NCBI RefSeq assembly: GCF_036417845.1
Contig: NC_089978.1
Location: forward strand, 135,216,288-135,280,287
Origin: Apteryx mantelli
Taxonomy: Eukaryota > Chordata > Aves > Apterygiformes > Apterygidae
Length of the DNA: 64,000 nt
Reading direction: 5' to 3'
A model generated the notes under the pieces. It ran no database searches. It worked only from the letters and a program-made list of their open reading frames with translations, and was not told the DNA's origin. Positions 22,191 to 36,250 of the stretch are shown piece by piece. Positions within the stretch are counted from its first letter, which is position 1, and every line of letters begins with the position of its first letter. Position numbers and translations under genes: made by a program.

Positions 22191-25100
22191 ATAAAACTAA
22201 GAGACAACTAGAATTCTTTAATTTCTCTGTGTCCTGCATATAAGAAACACTGTTAAGTTTGGGGCAGGGTAAAACCTTTGTAACAATAGTGAGTGCAACA
22301 GTTACTCTTCAAAATGAGTATGAAAAGGAAATAAGGTGGGTAGAAAAGAACTCAAAAATCTTCTTTTCAGAGACTACATTCAAGTTGGAATTAGGTAATC
22401 AGAATGCATTTTTGTTGGCTCTGAGCAAAGTGATGAGTTTAGATGTGTGTCTGAACTGTGTGTGTGTGAGGGGGGAAGTAGATGAAATCATGAAAACAGC
22501 AATGGCTGAGGGACCTCAAAGCTGAGAGAAGCAGACTTGAGATAACATCAGAGAAATACTAGACTCCCTTCAAGTTTCATCTCCTAACAGAATCAATTTG
22601 CAAGCTTCTTCCTCTTTTGTTAAAGGATCAAGAGGGTTAGAAGCAACCTGTTTTCCTAACTGGTGGCTTCAGTTACCCTACAGTGAAACTTCACTCAGAA
22701 ATTGCAATCATTAATGAAAAAGAAAGGAATAAAGAAAGGCAAGAAACAGTGCATGCCAGTTAGAATTCAAAGGCATAAATAAATAATTGTTCTATGCAGT
22801 CAAATGTTAATGAAGGTGCTGTATACAAATAGAACTGTGGTAACTTATCAGGGAAGACAGAGAAATCTAGTGATTCATTATGAGCTGATTCAACTACTTT
22901 TTGATGCCATCACAACACTCAGGATACCTTTTCTTTCTCTGATAGACTACTTTTCAGGAGCTCTGAAAGTACGGCTTGACCAGGAATTAAGTGGTGGATA
23001 GCCTCTGTGGTGTGTCCTAGAGGGGTTGTGTTAGCCTGAATGGGGCAGAAATTTGTTTTCCAAAGTTTCTGAAATTTCTGAAGACATTTGTTCTGCCTGG
23101 GGAGTTGGATGCTTTTCCTGAAAAGCTATCAAGAAAGAGACACAGACAGAGAGAAAGAGAGTCCCGTAACAGACTAGCCAACATATCTGCTGTAAGCATG
23201 CTTGTCTATAACATCTGAGATCGACAGCTGAGACCCTGGTTTGTCTGAGCCAGGCTCAAGTACACAAACTTTCAACTTCTCTCATTGAAGTGTACACAAT
23301 CTTATGTTTGCCTCCAAGTATGTGTCTTCCCAAGGGTCGTTACCCTGGAGGACATGACATAAAATCAGTTCCTATCCTAGTCTCCTTTCCTAAATGCCAG
23401 GAACATATTCACATTTAAGAGCATCAAGATAAAGTCCTTTAGAGCAACTGACATATTCTAAATTTTGTGTCCTGCGCATGCTAAGTTTTCCAGGTAACCA
23501 ACTGCCTTTTAGAAGTTCCTTCAATACTTCTGAACTGAGAATCTGGCATTTGATGTGGAATGTGTTTTAGATTCTCTAGTTTCAACTCCAAACAGTGCTC
23601 CATCCCTAGGGAAAAACAGCTGCAAAGAGCAATTCAGAGAACTTCCACCTAGGCCAGCAGCAACCCACAGAATTGCCATGAATTCACTGTAACCCTGTCA
23701 GTTCACTTAACTGAAGGAGTCTTCAAGCTTAGAAAGTTCCTAGGCCTCTAAGGGGGACAAATGGTCCCTGATTCTAATCTATCATTTTCCCAGCTGTGAG
23801 ACTCAGAGAGCATGGCACATTAGTACCAGAACATACTGATTTTCTAACTTCCATCATGCCAGTACTGGCCATTATCTTTCTTCACAACCCTCATAAACAT
23901 GCATAAACTTGCTAATGTAAGTGCACTTTGGCCCTGAGCTTTCTGTCTTAACACATTTTGGGCACCCCACTGCCCAGTCCGTCAGCCAGGTCACCATGGC
24001 TGCAACTTGCATTCAAATGTCTTTTGCAAAGTATGGGGTTTCCCTCTCCTGTGACAGCCTTTCCTTTACTAAAGCTGTGGTTCCCATTCAAGTTTGTTAG
24101 CTGACCACTTTCAGAAGCAGGTTTAGATAATCCAGTGTTGGAATCCTTGTGCTGCAATGCCAATACACTTCACATGAAAGCTACAGTGCCCTACAATAAT
24201 CTTGAATCAGGAACTGGCAGCAACCTTCAAATGCATCTCATGCATCACTTCTTCTCCCTCAAATGGTCCAGACTTCAGATATCCACAGAAGAGCTGCAGC
24301 ATAGATACTATTCTTGCAAGATAGAAAGCAAAAAACAGGGCCATGCACTGGAGGAAATGCGTCTTGTGCTGCTACACTAACTTTGGCAGCTCCAGAGACT
24401 CCTAGCAGGGTATGTGCTGCTATTGTCCATGTCCTGATACCTTTCTGATAGGCTGAACTCACCTGGAGTGGGAAAAAAAAAGGATGATGGGAAGACCAGG
24501 AGAAACAAGTTCTGGAGTTCAGGAATTTAAAAAGACAGAAAAATATGCTGGGGAAAGGTAATCTCTGCTTTTAGGTACCATGGACAGAAATAGAAACAGA
24601 TAATATATGAAAAATATTTAAAAGAAATTTTATATGAAATATTTCCTTCAGAATGAACAGCGAATAACATTTAGAGTTGTATTTAGCACAACATTATTAT
24701 TGTTGCTTGTCAATTGTGCAAAGCAGTATTTATAGCTAAATAAAGTTATTTAGTTTCAAAACCAACAGTATAAAGCATCACTTGTAATATTGGTAATTAC
24801 TCCAAAATTATAACAAATGTCCGCAATTATGTATGGTTTTTTTCTGAGCTTCTCCTTTAAAAACATGACTCTTTCTCTGTTTTTGCACCATAATAATAGG
24901 TCTCTTTTTATATCCTATTTCTGTGTTCTACACTGTGACCTCCTTTCTGTTTGTAAGGGAACAATACTGGTGCTTTCTATTATCATCTATAATAGATGTA
25001 TCTATTACTATGCATATATGTTATTACACATGTAGCTATAGATATACCTATTAATACACATAATATATTATTTTCATTTTGCTCTAGAAATATATCAATG

Positions 25101-27134
25101 TGAAAGATATATTTAAGGATAACAATACACAGCTAGTACAAGGTATGCTTATCGTTATTCAGAACTTAAAATCGTTATTTATCTCACAAATTAGCACAGC
25201 CTGTCATGTGCTAGTAAATTACACATAACACATTTTCCATTTCTTGAAGAAATAAATGCATTTTATTTTCCACATGCAACCCAGTGCTGTGGTAGTTCAA
25301 TCTTCCCCTACCCTGAAATCCCAGGTTTTCATGAGAAAAGCAGGAAATGCAATGTTTCTTTCATACCTTCAAAAGGTGCAGAACTCCGAACATGGCTAGA
25401 GATCCCAGATACTGCTCACACTGAGCAGGAACACACCTCTGGGGAGCCATGTGGTAGGACCCCGGGCAAGGCAGAGGTATTGCGGCCAGACAGTATTTTT
25501 TTCTCCCCTTGCTCTGCTCACAGTATTTTCTCCTGTTGTTATCTAGGTCAGGACTTCATTGCTACAGAATACTACTTTATTCTGTAGTACCTGGAACTCT
25601 TGAAAAACTTGCTGAGCTCAAATTTTGAAATAGTAGGAAGATCAGTGAGGTCTGATCCAGGGATGAGGAAGAAGGGTCCTTCAGGGCTGCTTGACCTCTG
25701 CTGCCATCCTCTGGAAAGATACAGGACAGAGCTGCAGGGAGCTGACCCTAAATGAGCTTCATTTGTATGTTTGGGTGGTCATCATTGGTGACAAAGCTAG
25801 GCTTTCACCTGGGGGGGCGGGGTGAACATTGCCATGATAGCACTGAAGCTGGGCCCAGCATGCCCTGAGGAACTGGTTGCCTTCATGTTGTGCTACAGAC
25901 TGTGGTGCTGCGGCCAGGAGTCTGACTGTGTCAAGAGGGTCTTAGAGAAAGGAGGAAGACTTAATAAAAAGAACTCCTGTTTTAGGACCTTTACAGATAT
26001 GCAGCTAAGAGCAGGGCACTACAGAGAGTCAGTAAGGCAGCATCAGCAAACACTGCTGGCTTGAATGAGCTGTGAGGTTGGTCAGTAGCTGGCCTTTGAG
26101 ACTCAAGTCAACACCAGAGAGTTGCAGACCCTTCCCACACTGGGCTGTGGTGAGTTACCCTATGTGGCCCCAGGACAGTGATGGCCTCAAGACAAATGGT
26201 AGGACCCTGACAGATATCATTATGGGGGGAAGAGACTGTCTCCACTAAATGGTGTTAGGACGACATCTATGTCAGGTGAGCTCCCAGCTAAGCTTGAGGT
26301 TAGGGTTTCTTCTTACTCCTGACCCCTTCTGTGTATTTAAAACCCATTGTTTTACACTCGGATCCAAAGGATTATTGATTATTAAGTGCCCACCAGTGGG
26401 AATTCCACTTCCTGGGTTTCTCAGTCAGGGATTTTAGCCAGGGATGTTTAAGTGTGTTTTAGTACGGACCAACAGAAACTGACTTATTGCTCTCTGACAG
26501 TTCTTGTTAGAGAGGTTAAAATGTAAAACAAACATATCTGGACTATCTTTATTTGCATAGTTCTTTTTCTGAACATAATTCATCCTTAGATGGACTATTA
26601 ATTGCAAATTACAGTGACCAGTGTCAGATCATTGTGGTGATCATAGCCTGAATATTTGCTTCTTAAAAAATAAATAATGACACTCAGTATCTTCACTCAT
26701 GCTTTTGTTGTCTGGGCTCCTGGACAGCCAAAAAGGAAGGGGGAGGAGAGGGGATGGGTGGCTCTCTGTCAATATTTTTAATTCATCCCTCCTTGCAGTA
26801 TTTGAGCAAAACTCTGCTGAGCTTGCCCAGATTCTTTGCAGAACTACCTATTGCACTGTCATTATGATTAATGAGATGTCAAAGAGAATTGGACTGTTGT
26901 TGAGCGAAGATGGCATGGCCCTAACCTCAGGATGTCATTGGATAAGGTTATCATCTGATGGCAAATGAATTTGACAGGAATATAAAAGATTGGTGACAGA
27001 AACAGCTTCCAGTCAACAGCAGCAGCTGGAAAGGGAAGCATATTAAGACATCCTCTAGGTGAGAAGCTGAAGTCATAAGCACAACTAAGAATTCATTTAT
27101 TATTGATCAGTTGTCCATGGATTCTCATGTCATC
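22191..27134. other. No gene recognised; AT-rich
   Basis: Non-coding. The part at about 24.6-25.3 kb is strongly AT-rich with ATATAT and TTATTA text. No open frame has recognisable content. Confidence 0.55.
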
Positions 27135-27365
27135 AAATGAGAACAGTGTGCAGAAGGGACCTCCGGAGGTCCCCAGTCTAGCTTCCTGCTCGAAGTGGGA
27201 TTAGCCCCAACACCACATTAGGTCACTGTGGATCTGTCTAGTCAAGTCTTGAAAATATCCATGGATGAAGATTCCACTATCTGGTACCTGTTCCAGTGCT
27301 GCACTAACTTCTCGTGAAAAAGTTTTTCTTAATGTCCAGCCCAAACCTCCCATACCATAGCCTGT
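27135..27365 (-). mobile_element. CR1 3' end remnant
   Basis: Inverted CR1 tail region: AGAAGGGACCTCCGGAGGTC, then a CTAGTCAAGTCTTGAAAATA-type phrase, then GTTTTTCTTAATGTCCAGCC. The last is the standard phrase from the CR1 C-terminal coding end. Confidence 0.83.
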
Positions 27366-27789
27366 GTCAGGGTAATTAATACGAGTGGGTGAAGGCTTGT
27401 GAAAATGACAAAATGGTACCATTGTAGTGAAATGTACTGAGATTACAGTCAGTGAAAGCCCATGTGTAAGTACTGATTTGTCTAAGGATTTTCCACACTA
27501 TAGCACTGCATTGTTTTAATTAAGGACTTCCCTACACTACTAAAGGCTAAGTAGATGTAGCTTTTTCAGCAGAAATCCTGTATCTCCCCCAGTGGGGGCA
27601 TAGAATATGTTAAGAGGAGTAGTTCTGCTCGCGTAGTATATCTCCCTCAGCTACACAAGGAGACAGAAGTGCTTTCCAGTATGGGGCACAATTATGCTGA
27701 CTGGGGCTGGATTTTTTTCCTGTTCCTAACTGACATAAGCATGTTCCAGAACATAAGGAAATCTCTCACCCCGACCCCCCCTGAGGGTG
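27366..27789. other. No gene recognised
   Basis: Short non-coding spacer between two CR1 fragments of opposite orientation. Confidence 0.6.
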
Positions 27790-27975
27790 GTTCAGGATTG
27801 TCACAGGCACCGAGAGAGGTGGGGAATCTCCACCCTTGGAGATGTTCAGAGGTTACCTGGACATGGCCCTGAGGAACTTGACCTAACATTGCAATCAGCC
27901 CTGCTGTGAGCAGGAGATTGGACTAGAGACCTCCAGAGGTCTCTTCCCACCTTGTTTTTTTTTGTGACTCTTGAT
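27790..27975 (+). mobile_element. CR1 3' end remnant
   Basis: GAGGTGGGGAATCTCCACCC, then TGGAGATGTTCAGAGG, TGTGAGCAGGAGATTGGACT and AGACCTCCAGAGGTCTCTTC, ending in a T run. A clear CR1 tail in plus orientation. Confidence 0.87.
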
Positions 27976-30900
27976 TCTGGACTTAAACCATCTCATTTAC
28001 TTGATGCAAATTTGAAATAATTTTCAACAATGTTTCTGCCTGTTTTTCCAGTTACTCCACCTAAATGTAAAGCTAATCATAGCACTGCAAAGTTACGACA
28101 TCAAGAACATCCTGCATATTTTCCACAATGGTGTTTGGGTTACTTAGAAGTTGTATTGTTGTAGACCTGAATTTGGCTTTAGATCTTATTGCAAAGCAAA
28201 AAACTTGTGTTTACAGTTTTGAGGGACATACATACTTGTTTGAGGCCATTCCTGGACTGAGATGGATCTTAAAAAATTTCAGTGTAATGAAGATTGATGT
28301 TTCTGGGTAGAGATTTGAATCCTTGCCTAATGCTGTCAGCACCATTAAACCTAACAGACTCAATTAATTACAGGAAGAACTCCTGCTTCTGGCTTATTGT
28401 CTGTATTTTCAGACTTTAGATTTTTCCTCCTCATCACATTGCAAAAGAGATATTGATTCATTTATCTGACTGGGTTTCAGCACACTCTCATTTTCACTAT
28501 GGCCTGATATTTTGAGGCATTTACAAATCTCTAATCCCAGTAACTTCACTGTTTGTTTTCAGGGTACCCTTTTTGTCTTTCATGAAATGCTCAGCTCCTT
28601 GCACAAGTAGAGCCATAATTTACATCTTGTGTTCTAACCATCATGTAGCATTTCCATCGCTCTATAGGCCTTCATTTCTGTCACAAAATGGGTAGTATTA
28701 AGTCTAAGATGAGCAATGTTTCCTGAAATGAAAAATCTGTAGGAAAGATGTTAGTTGGGAAAACAACGGTGATTTCGGGAATAGTCCATGAGACTCCAGA
28801 ATCAGGCAGGGCAAGTAGTGCATTTAGAAATTTGGAATGGAAGTGAGGAAAACATTGTTGTTCCATCTTGGGTAAAAGTTGAAGCCTCCATTTGGAACAT
28901 CTTGAAAGGATTTCCTTTCTTTAATTGTTGAGATATAATTATTTGCATTACTTAATTCAAATGAAGTTGATCTTCTGATTTTTCTATCCAGCAGCAAAAG
29001 TCTCAATAGCCACATATTAAACCTTCTATCACTACCCATCTTCCTAATGTATGGGACATTAGCCCATATCCTAAATTTCAGGCACAAAAGGGATAGTTTA
29101 TACATGTTTTTAATAACATGCAGACTTTACAGAGCTTCATCTCTGATATTTCCAGCTGGGTTTTAAAGATTTCAGTAATTCATATCCTTCATGAGTGACC
29201 TATTCACATCATAACTAAGGCTGTATGCAAGCTGGAGAACATTTCAGTATCACATCCAGCTGATTCAGCTTCATTATATTTTCCGTTCCTCAGACTGAGA
29301 GAACATCTGAGTACTTTGCTTGTTTTTTTGCTCAGGCTGTTGCAAGGTCTTCAGGCTATGTTCCCAAATTAGGGAAAATCAGGTTTTTCTAATAAAAGTA
29401 AGTTGCTAAAACTGAATCTGTAGAAAGCTCTTCACAGTATTTGAATAAAAAGGAATTGGCATAGATCCTCTTCTTGTCTAGCATCTGCTCTAATGAGCAG
29501 TGTGTTTCTAAATCCCCGACTTTGCACCAAATAGCTCCATGAAAATAAGGCTTGGAAAACATTAGGGGCACACAGAAATCCTTAGCAGCTCCAGACATAT
29601 CAGACTTAGGGTCTTCCATCAAAGACCTAGTTCTGCTCTGCTGGTGAGCAAGCATGTAAATATGAGCTTGGTCTCTCACTAAATGTAAATATGCCCACAA
29701 GTACCCTGCCTTTGATAAGGTTCAGACTCTGACAGCCAAAGGGTGTTTGTCAGTGCTGTAGATGCCACACAAGGCTCTAAAGATCCCAGCCAAGCACAAG
29801 TCCTGTTTTATTGCCACATCTTCACCGACCCTCCAAGAAGGTGATAAGGACTTGATCCTTTTTGTCCTGTGTTTGCAGTGAAAGTTCAGTTTCACTTCAC
29901 CTGCCAATCATTTGTGATGGGAGAGTTCCCATAGCAAAACTGAATTGAAATGGGTAGTGAAGCTGACTGGTCTAGTCTGGTTGCTCAGCAGGAGAATAAT
30001 AAATCTGTTGTCCCCTTCTTCCCCTTAATCCTCCATGTCTTCCATTAGCATGTCTCAATATACTTCGCAATGCTGTTGTGCCATGCACTGCCTCCTTCAG
30101 ATCAAGGCTGTTCTCACCCATGAAGAGCAGTGAAGAAATTAAACACATGATACATCTCTAGACAAGGATCCCTGTAGGCCGAGATTCCTATCTCCTACCT
30201 CTAACAGGTCCTCATGCAGCAGAGAAGTTATTAAAACCCTGTCTCTCTTGTATTCACTTATCTAGAAACTATTTCCTGTTGACCTGTGTTTATGCAGACC
30301 TACATTAGTACCATTGTAGTGCAACTTACCCTTTATTCTGCAGCGGTGCTGCACTGCTTGACTTTGTATTAAGGAACAGTTTGTTGAATTCTCATTGAGA
30401 CTTGTTTTAATTTTTGCTCTTATGCTAGATAAGTATAGAGAGACATGATGAACAGGTACACCAGAAACACAGACTAATGGAAGTGGATAACACGTACAAC
30501 CTTGTGTGAGAGAACAAGCATAAATGATGCTAAACAATGCTGAAGTCAAGCACTGAATGGCTCTTTGGTCAGAAATCTTTCTCCCTTGTGGGTTCACCAG
30601 CTATCTGATCCAACAAGCAGCTACCTAAGGTTTCTAAAGCATACCTTCTGTCCACCATCAGTGACATATTGCTGTTATCTTTCACCTTCTCCACACAACT
30701 TGCTCAATGAAGTGTCGCTGAAATAATCTCCAGAGTTCAGGGTTGGAATGGATTCTTCTGCCTACCTGGTTTCTCTGACCACACATATATTGACTACCAC
30801 CGTTACTCTGTCTAGATGAGCTCCAGTTCATTTGGAGTTTGTACACTCAGTTTGGGATACTGGTTGCCTGGGTTTACTTTCTACAATAGTCTTCTTTGGA

Positions 30901-33109
30901 AAAACGTGTTGGGCAAACAGTTATATGCCTGACTCTGTGAAAATGAGCCTTGGGCTCCTAAGCCACATAGGTCCAAACATTAACCTACATGGCCAAATGT
31001 GGGATGGGAGGAGGAGGAAATGGACAGTACCCTGACTGGGTACATCAGGGTGAGTAATGTGTATGCAGCATCAGCTTGGGGTGATGTCTCCTGTAGAAAA
31101 CTTCATAAGAGAATGAGCTTTTCCACCATCCCTCCCAGAAGCTGCAATTGCATCAGAACAAATTAAGTAAAAACAAATCATGTTCCCAGGTGGACTCTCT
31201 CAGCCACTACCACCCTAAGGAAGAGGTCAAGTGGGACAATACCTCATTTACGATTGCACAGGGAACAAAAGGAGGCAATCATCATTTTCAGATGTCAACA
31301 TCAGTGGATTTCAGCAAGGCCCCAGGGCGCTGTGATCCCAGTCCCAAGAGGGGCTGAGCACTGCTGAGCTCCTGCAAAGACTATGGGAGATGCAGTTGCT
31401 CCACTCCTCCCCAGATCAGCCTCTCTGGCTGAAGGTTATCACCTGCATGTTAAAAAACAAACTTTTAATTAGATCTACAGAGACAGCTACAAGGTTGTCC
31501 AAATGAATCTAAACTGACTTCCAACAACACAAGAGTTGCACTCTCCAGATATCTTCTCTGAAAGGCCACAAGCTCATTTTGAATGCTTGGAAAAGGCTTC
31601 CAGGGTAGCAGTGAAGGGGATTGCAGCTCCCCATTAACATCATCTAGTGGGATGCATGTATTCCATTCACATGACTGGGGTGTGCTTTTGCAGTTCTTGC
31701 TCTCTCAGTGGTCTAGCTCTCCCTTTCCCTTCCTCAACTTTATTCCAATATTTCTAAGGCCCTTGTTACTGCACTGGCATTTTTTTCATTTTGTCTATTC
31801 TTAGTTACAGCTATGCAACTATTTTATGCTTGTCCTCTTGGCCTGCAGCACTATGAGGCTATGTCATTTTGTGTCATTCAGTCCTGCTATTTTATTCTCA
31901 TGTGATTATCTTGCTGAGGGCTTCATTGACTTTATAGATGACAGGGAGTGGTCAGGATGTGAAATCTAATGTGAGGGGCTTTCACATAGTGAGAGGAAGA
32001 GTTGAAAAGGGCAGCTCACAGGCACCTCAAGTTTTTTAGAAATAATGAAGAGTAATGGCTTCCCCTTAAAGGCTGTGAAGAGCTGAGAACATGGAAACAG
32101 CTAGATGCCCAGGAAGGCTGAAATCTCAAAATAATCATGAAGCCACTTCTCAATCAGATATGAAAACTTAGATCTGTTTTCAGATGTCAGGCTTCTGTAT
32201 TTCCGTTACCTTCTTTCTGGTCTTAACTCTAGGAATTTAGGTTAATATTTTCCACAGCCTGTAGGTTAGTTTGCAGCCTGTCTGTCTTTTTGAAACATTT
32301 CCATTTGCTGTTTTCCTTTTAAACATTTTCATCCTCTTTTTTTTTTTTTTTTGTTAATTTTTAGATGTGTCCTTTCTCTCTCTAGTATTAAAACATTTTT
32401 CTTTTTGTGCCTGCATTTTGTTCTGACTAGGAAAAGCTTCCATGCTTATGACAGTATTAACTAATATATGCAACCATTTTCCTAGTACAGATGCAGGACA
32501 GTACCTTTGGCTGTGATGGAGTATGATTAGGTACAATGAAGTGAAAGAGAAGCCTTTCCTTTAACAAAGTAAGAGGACAAGTCAGCTGCCAGACTGTCTA
32601 CCAGTTTTTATAAAAATCGGTTGGTTGGTTCAGTGTCTTTCCGGAGTGAATTCTCAGTGAGTGTTTTTCAAGCCAAACAATAGATACTCAATGAGAGCAA
32701 GGAGATGCTTTTTCTCATAAAGCCAAGAAGCTGCCAGTCATCTTACTGTTATCACCCTGGCCAGTGTTGGTTTCCAGTTCCCAGCAAGCTCCGAACATGA
32801 CAGAAACAAGGAAACACTGTTTCTCCCAAAAGGCAATGTGAAACTGATTATCTTGCTGTCATTATCTTGCCTCTGTGAGAGGCAGTGTTTCTTGACTACT
32901 GTTGAGTACAGAATGGGGATCAGGACCTCTTAAAAAGTCTCTTTCAGGATGATGCAGTGTCCAGCTCCTGATGCAGCCACACCCTGATCCTAATCAGCCT
33001 ATAGTATATCTTTGGCAGCCAGTCTCTAGGTTGCTGGCTGCTAGTGAGCATGCTTGCACAGTGTGTGAGAGATTCAGGTCTGATTCCCTGTTCTGCCTGA
33101 AGAACATCA
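27976..33109. other. No gene recognised
   Basis: Gene-poor non-coding sequence with a T17-like run at about 32337-32352. Open frames of up to 111 codons have no recognisable content. Confidence 0.55.
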
Positions 33110-33297
33110 GCCATGGCTAGGAAGCAGCTCTGCAGAACAGAGCCTGGGGTCCTGGTGGGGAGGAAAATGAACATGAGCCAGGAAGGGGCCTTTGCAGCAG
33201 GGATGGCTACTTGCATAATGAGATGCATTAGCGAGCAGGTGAAGGCAGTGAGGTCCTCCAGAGGTCCCTTCCCATCTAAATTTTTCTATGTTCTATA
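33110..33297 (+). mobile_element. CR1 remnant with internal deletion
   Basis: The left part (33125-33240) is CR1 C-terminal coding sequence: GGGTCCTGGTGGGGAGGAAA through CATGAGCCAGGAAGGGGCCT. It then jumps directly to the tail GTCCTCCAGAGGTCCCTTCC and TTTTTCTATGTTCTA. Some 400 bases normally present between these parts are missing. The left part is close to the reverse complement of 36115-36230. Confidence 0.8.
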
Positions 33298-35564
33298 TTA
33301 TTTCTAGTTAATATTAATTAATTTGTTATAATATTCTTGCTGGAGTCACAAATCCACTCTCTCAAATGATATTAAATATTAACATTTATTTTCATATTAT
33401 CAACATTACATTGTCATGGTAGAGAATCTTATATTTCATTACTCAACAAACACAGTTCAAGCAATCTACCTTAAAACTGTCTTAATTTTCCTAATCAACT
33501 AAGTCACTAAAAGTTTTCTGAATAATAAAGTAGCTTCCACTGGGGAACATACCTGCAGCAGAATATTAAGGAAGTTTCTAAAGCCAAAATCTCTGCTTTC
33601 TACAACAATAAAATACCTCCACATCAATACCAGTGTGCTTTTTGTATGTAAAGAAGATCTTTTAGGCAAGAAACCAGCTTAGATGGATCTTGATGTGAAA
33701 CCCCATTGTAACTCCTTCTCTTAGGAGATAGAGTAGAAATGTTGCAAGCAGCCATGGGCATACTCTACTCAGAGAGACATTTCCTGGTCTTTTACTGGAT
33801 CAATGGTTCCTCTCATCCAGAACCCCTGGTATGTATCTTAGCGGTTTCCATTTTTGTACACTTTGCTCCAGATTATGATTAGCTTCTCAGTAATACTCCC
33901 CTGGCCATTTTATTAATTTTCTTGCCCTCTTTGGAGCAGACTGGTGATTCGCAGATGTGGATAGGCAAGCCCAGCATAGCTAGTTTTTTCTCAGGACCGA
34001 GAGGAATGTCCTCTAAAGTATGTTGCAATTGTTGACAGAACCTGATATGATGTGATTCATTAACCACACCTTGATTCCAAGAAACTCTTTATTCAAATTT
34101 GGGTTAAGGAAGGCCAGTCCCAAAGCCTTGTGGGTGTGTACTGAAAAAAAAAAAAAATCACAAGCACAGTTACAGAGAGTGTGGGGGAGGAGAGCAGGGC
34201 CAAACTCCACAGTAAGGAATAAGGCACATACCTCTAACATGCTCCAGACTCAAGACAGACAAACACTAATGCCAGCAGGCAGCTTTTATTAATCTATCAG
34301 GAATCTGGCTGTAAACTGATGTGATGAAAATGCTGGGAACCTGAAAGATGTGGGCTAGAGGAGGAAGTATGGAATCACTTTGACATGCATATTCTCATCC
34401 TCTTCTGCTAGTTGTTAGTCTTGTTACTGTGTATTCTGGCACTGGAACACATAGCTTACTCCAGCTAACTCACCTCTGTTCAGTCAGTGAGCCATGTTTT
34501 GGAGGTAATATGTAGGTGTGTGTTGAAAGGCTATGGGAAGAGGTAAGTTACATGTTAACAAGTGACAGCTTATCTGCACATACACAAACCGAAACAATAA
34601 TTTGTTTTATTTATTTCAGCATAAGGCTACACACTACAGTTTAAAAAAAGAAAATCAGTGCATATTACTGCTGACTGTGTGATACTGGTCATGGGGTATG
34701 TGCTGACTCATCTACATTTACCTCCAGTCCGGTGACAGAAAAAGGCCAGCTAAAGATAAAGTTGTAACAGAGTAGTCAAATTAGTTCCTTATAATTATTT
34801 TCATATTTTTACCAAGGTAGCAGATTTTCTCCTATAGTTTGGGTTAGAGAAAAGAACTAAAAGAAGAAATGGCACCCAAACCCCTAAATTTTATTTTAGA
34901 ACACAAAGAGAACATAAACATGAGATTAATCAGCTGATGTTCTGAAATTTTCACAGAATTTGCTAGACGGAGCAATCTTACCTTGTATAGCATTTGATTA
35001 AAACAGACTCTTCACTGTAAATATTTACTTTCACTTATATTCTACCAGATTTGTCAGGTGAAATTATAAAATAACCAGCTCCTGGCTCTTGCTCCTATTA
35101 CAGCTGCAGAGACATGCCACAGAGAGAGACGCTTCAGAATTGCTGTTTTATTTGTTATTATACAACAGTATCTAGAAATTCCAGCCAGATTCAGAATTCG
35201 ATTTTTTAAACACTGTTAGGTCATTCCCTGCCCAGAATAGTTTGCAGCATCTTAAAAAGTACAAGTGTAGGGGGAAAGCTGAAATTAAAAAAAAAAAAAA
35301 TTAAGTTGAAAGTTAAGGAAGGGAATTGAGGTGCAAGAAGAGAGACCCCACTGACATAACTTTATTAATTCCAAGAAGTTATGTGACAGGCTTAAAAAAG
35401 AGAGTAAACTTTGGCATTTAAGTTCTGCCTAATATCAAAATTATGATGCTACAGCATGCCAGTTAGGGCCTGGGAGGTACCTAAACTCCACAGGTATTTC
35501 AGTTTGTGACAATAAAGTTCCTCAGTTCTGCTTTTGTCTGTACTGGAAGTCTGATGGAGGTTGA
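33298..35564. other. No gene recognised
   Basis: AT-rich non-coding sequence with poly-A runs near 34143 and 35288. Nothing identifiable. Confidence 0.58.
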
Positions 35565-36250
35565 GCAGAATCATAGATTCACAGAAATATTTAGGTGAGA
35601 AAGGACCCCTGGAGGTCTCTAATCCAAACCCCTGCTCATGTTACAGATAACTCCAGAGCTAGACCAGGTTGCTAAGGGCTTTATCCAGGAAAGTTTTGAA
35701 CATCTCCAAAGACAAAGATCCCCCAACCTCTTGGGACACCTGTTTCAGTGCAGTACCACTCTTGTGAGGAGAAACATTTTTCCTTTCCAGTCAGATTTCC
35801 CTTGATGCACATTTTCTGACTGTTTCACTGTACCCCTCCGAGAGGACTCTGCATCCTTGTCTCTGTAACCCCCCAACAGACAGCTGAAGTCTAGATCCCA
35901 TTTTGGCCTCCTCTTCTCCACGATGAACAAACTCAACTCCTTCCGCCACTGCTTTGACATCATGTGCTCCATCCTCCTCCTCATCTCTGTGACCCTCCCC
36001 TGGACTCCTGTCCATTTGTCGACATTTCTCTTGTATGGGGGACTCCAGCAGCAGACTCAGTATTACAGATGTGGCCTCATGTGTGCCAAGTAAGGGGGAA
36101 TAGTCACTGTCTTCACCTGCTGGCTAATGCAGCTAAGTATGCAAGTAGCCATCCCTACTGCAAAGGCCCCTTCCTGGCTCATGTTCATCTTCCTCCCTAC
36201 CGGGACCCCAGGTTCTGTTCTGCAGAGCCTCTCCCAGTGCAGTCAGTCTC
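35565..36250 (-). mobile_element. CR1 LINE 3' portion
   Basis: About 685 bp of CR1 in minus orientation. The tail begins GAATCATAGATTCACAGAAA at about 35569, then AAAGGACCCCTGGAGGTCTC, then the C-terminal coding region up to the ATGAGCCAGGAAGGGGCC equivalent near 36170-36190. Open frames inside are broken; it is older than the two CR1 copies at 1-1600 and 14650-15276. Confidence 0.9.

Noticed and set aside
30720-30790. Text resembling a CR1 tail (CTCCAGAGTTCAGGGTTGGA)
   Set aside because: Too short and too different to assign to CR1.
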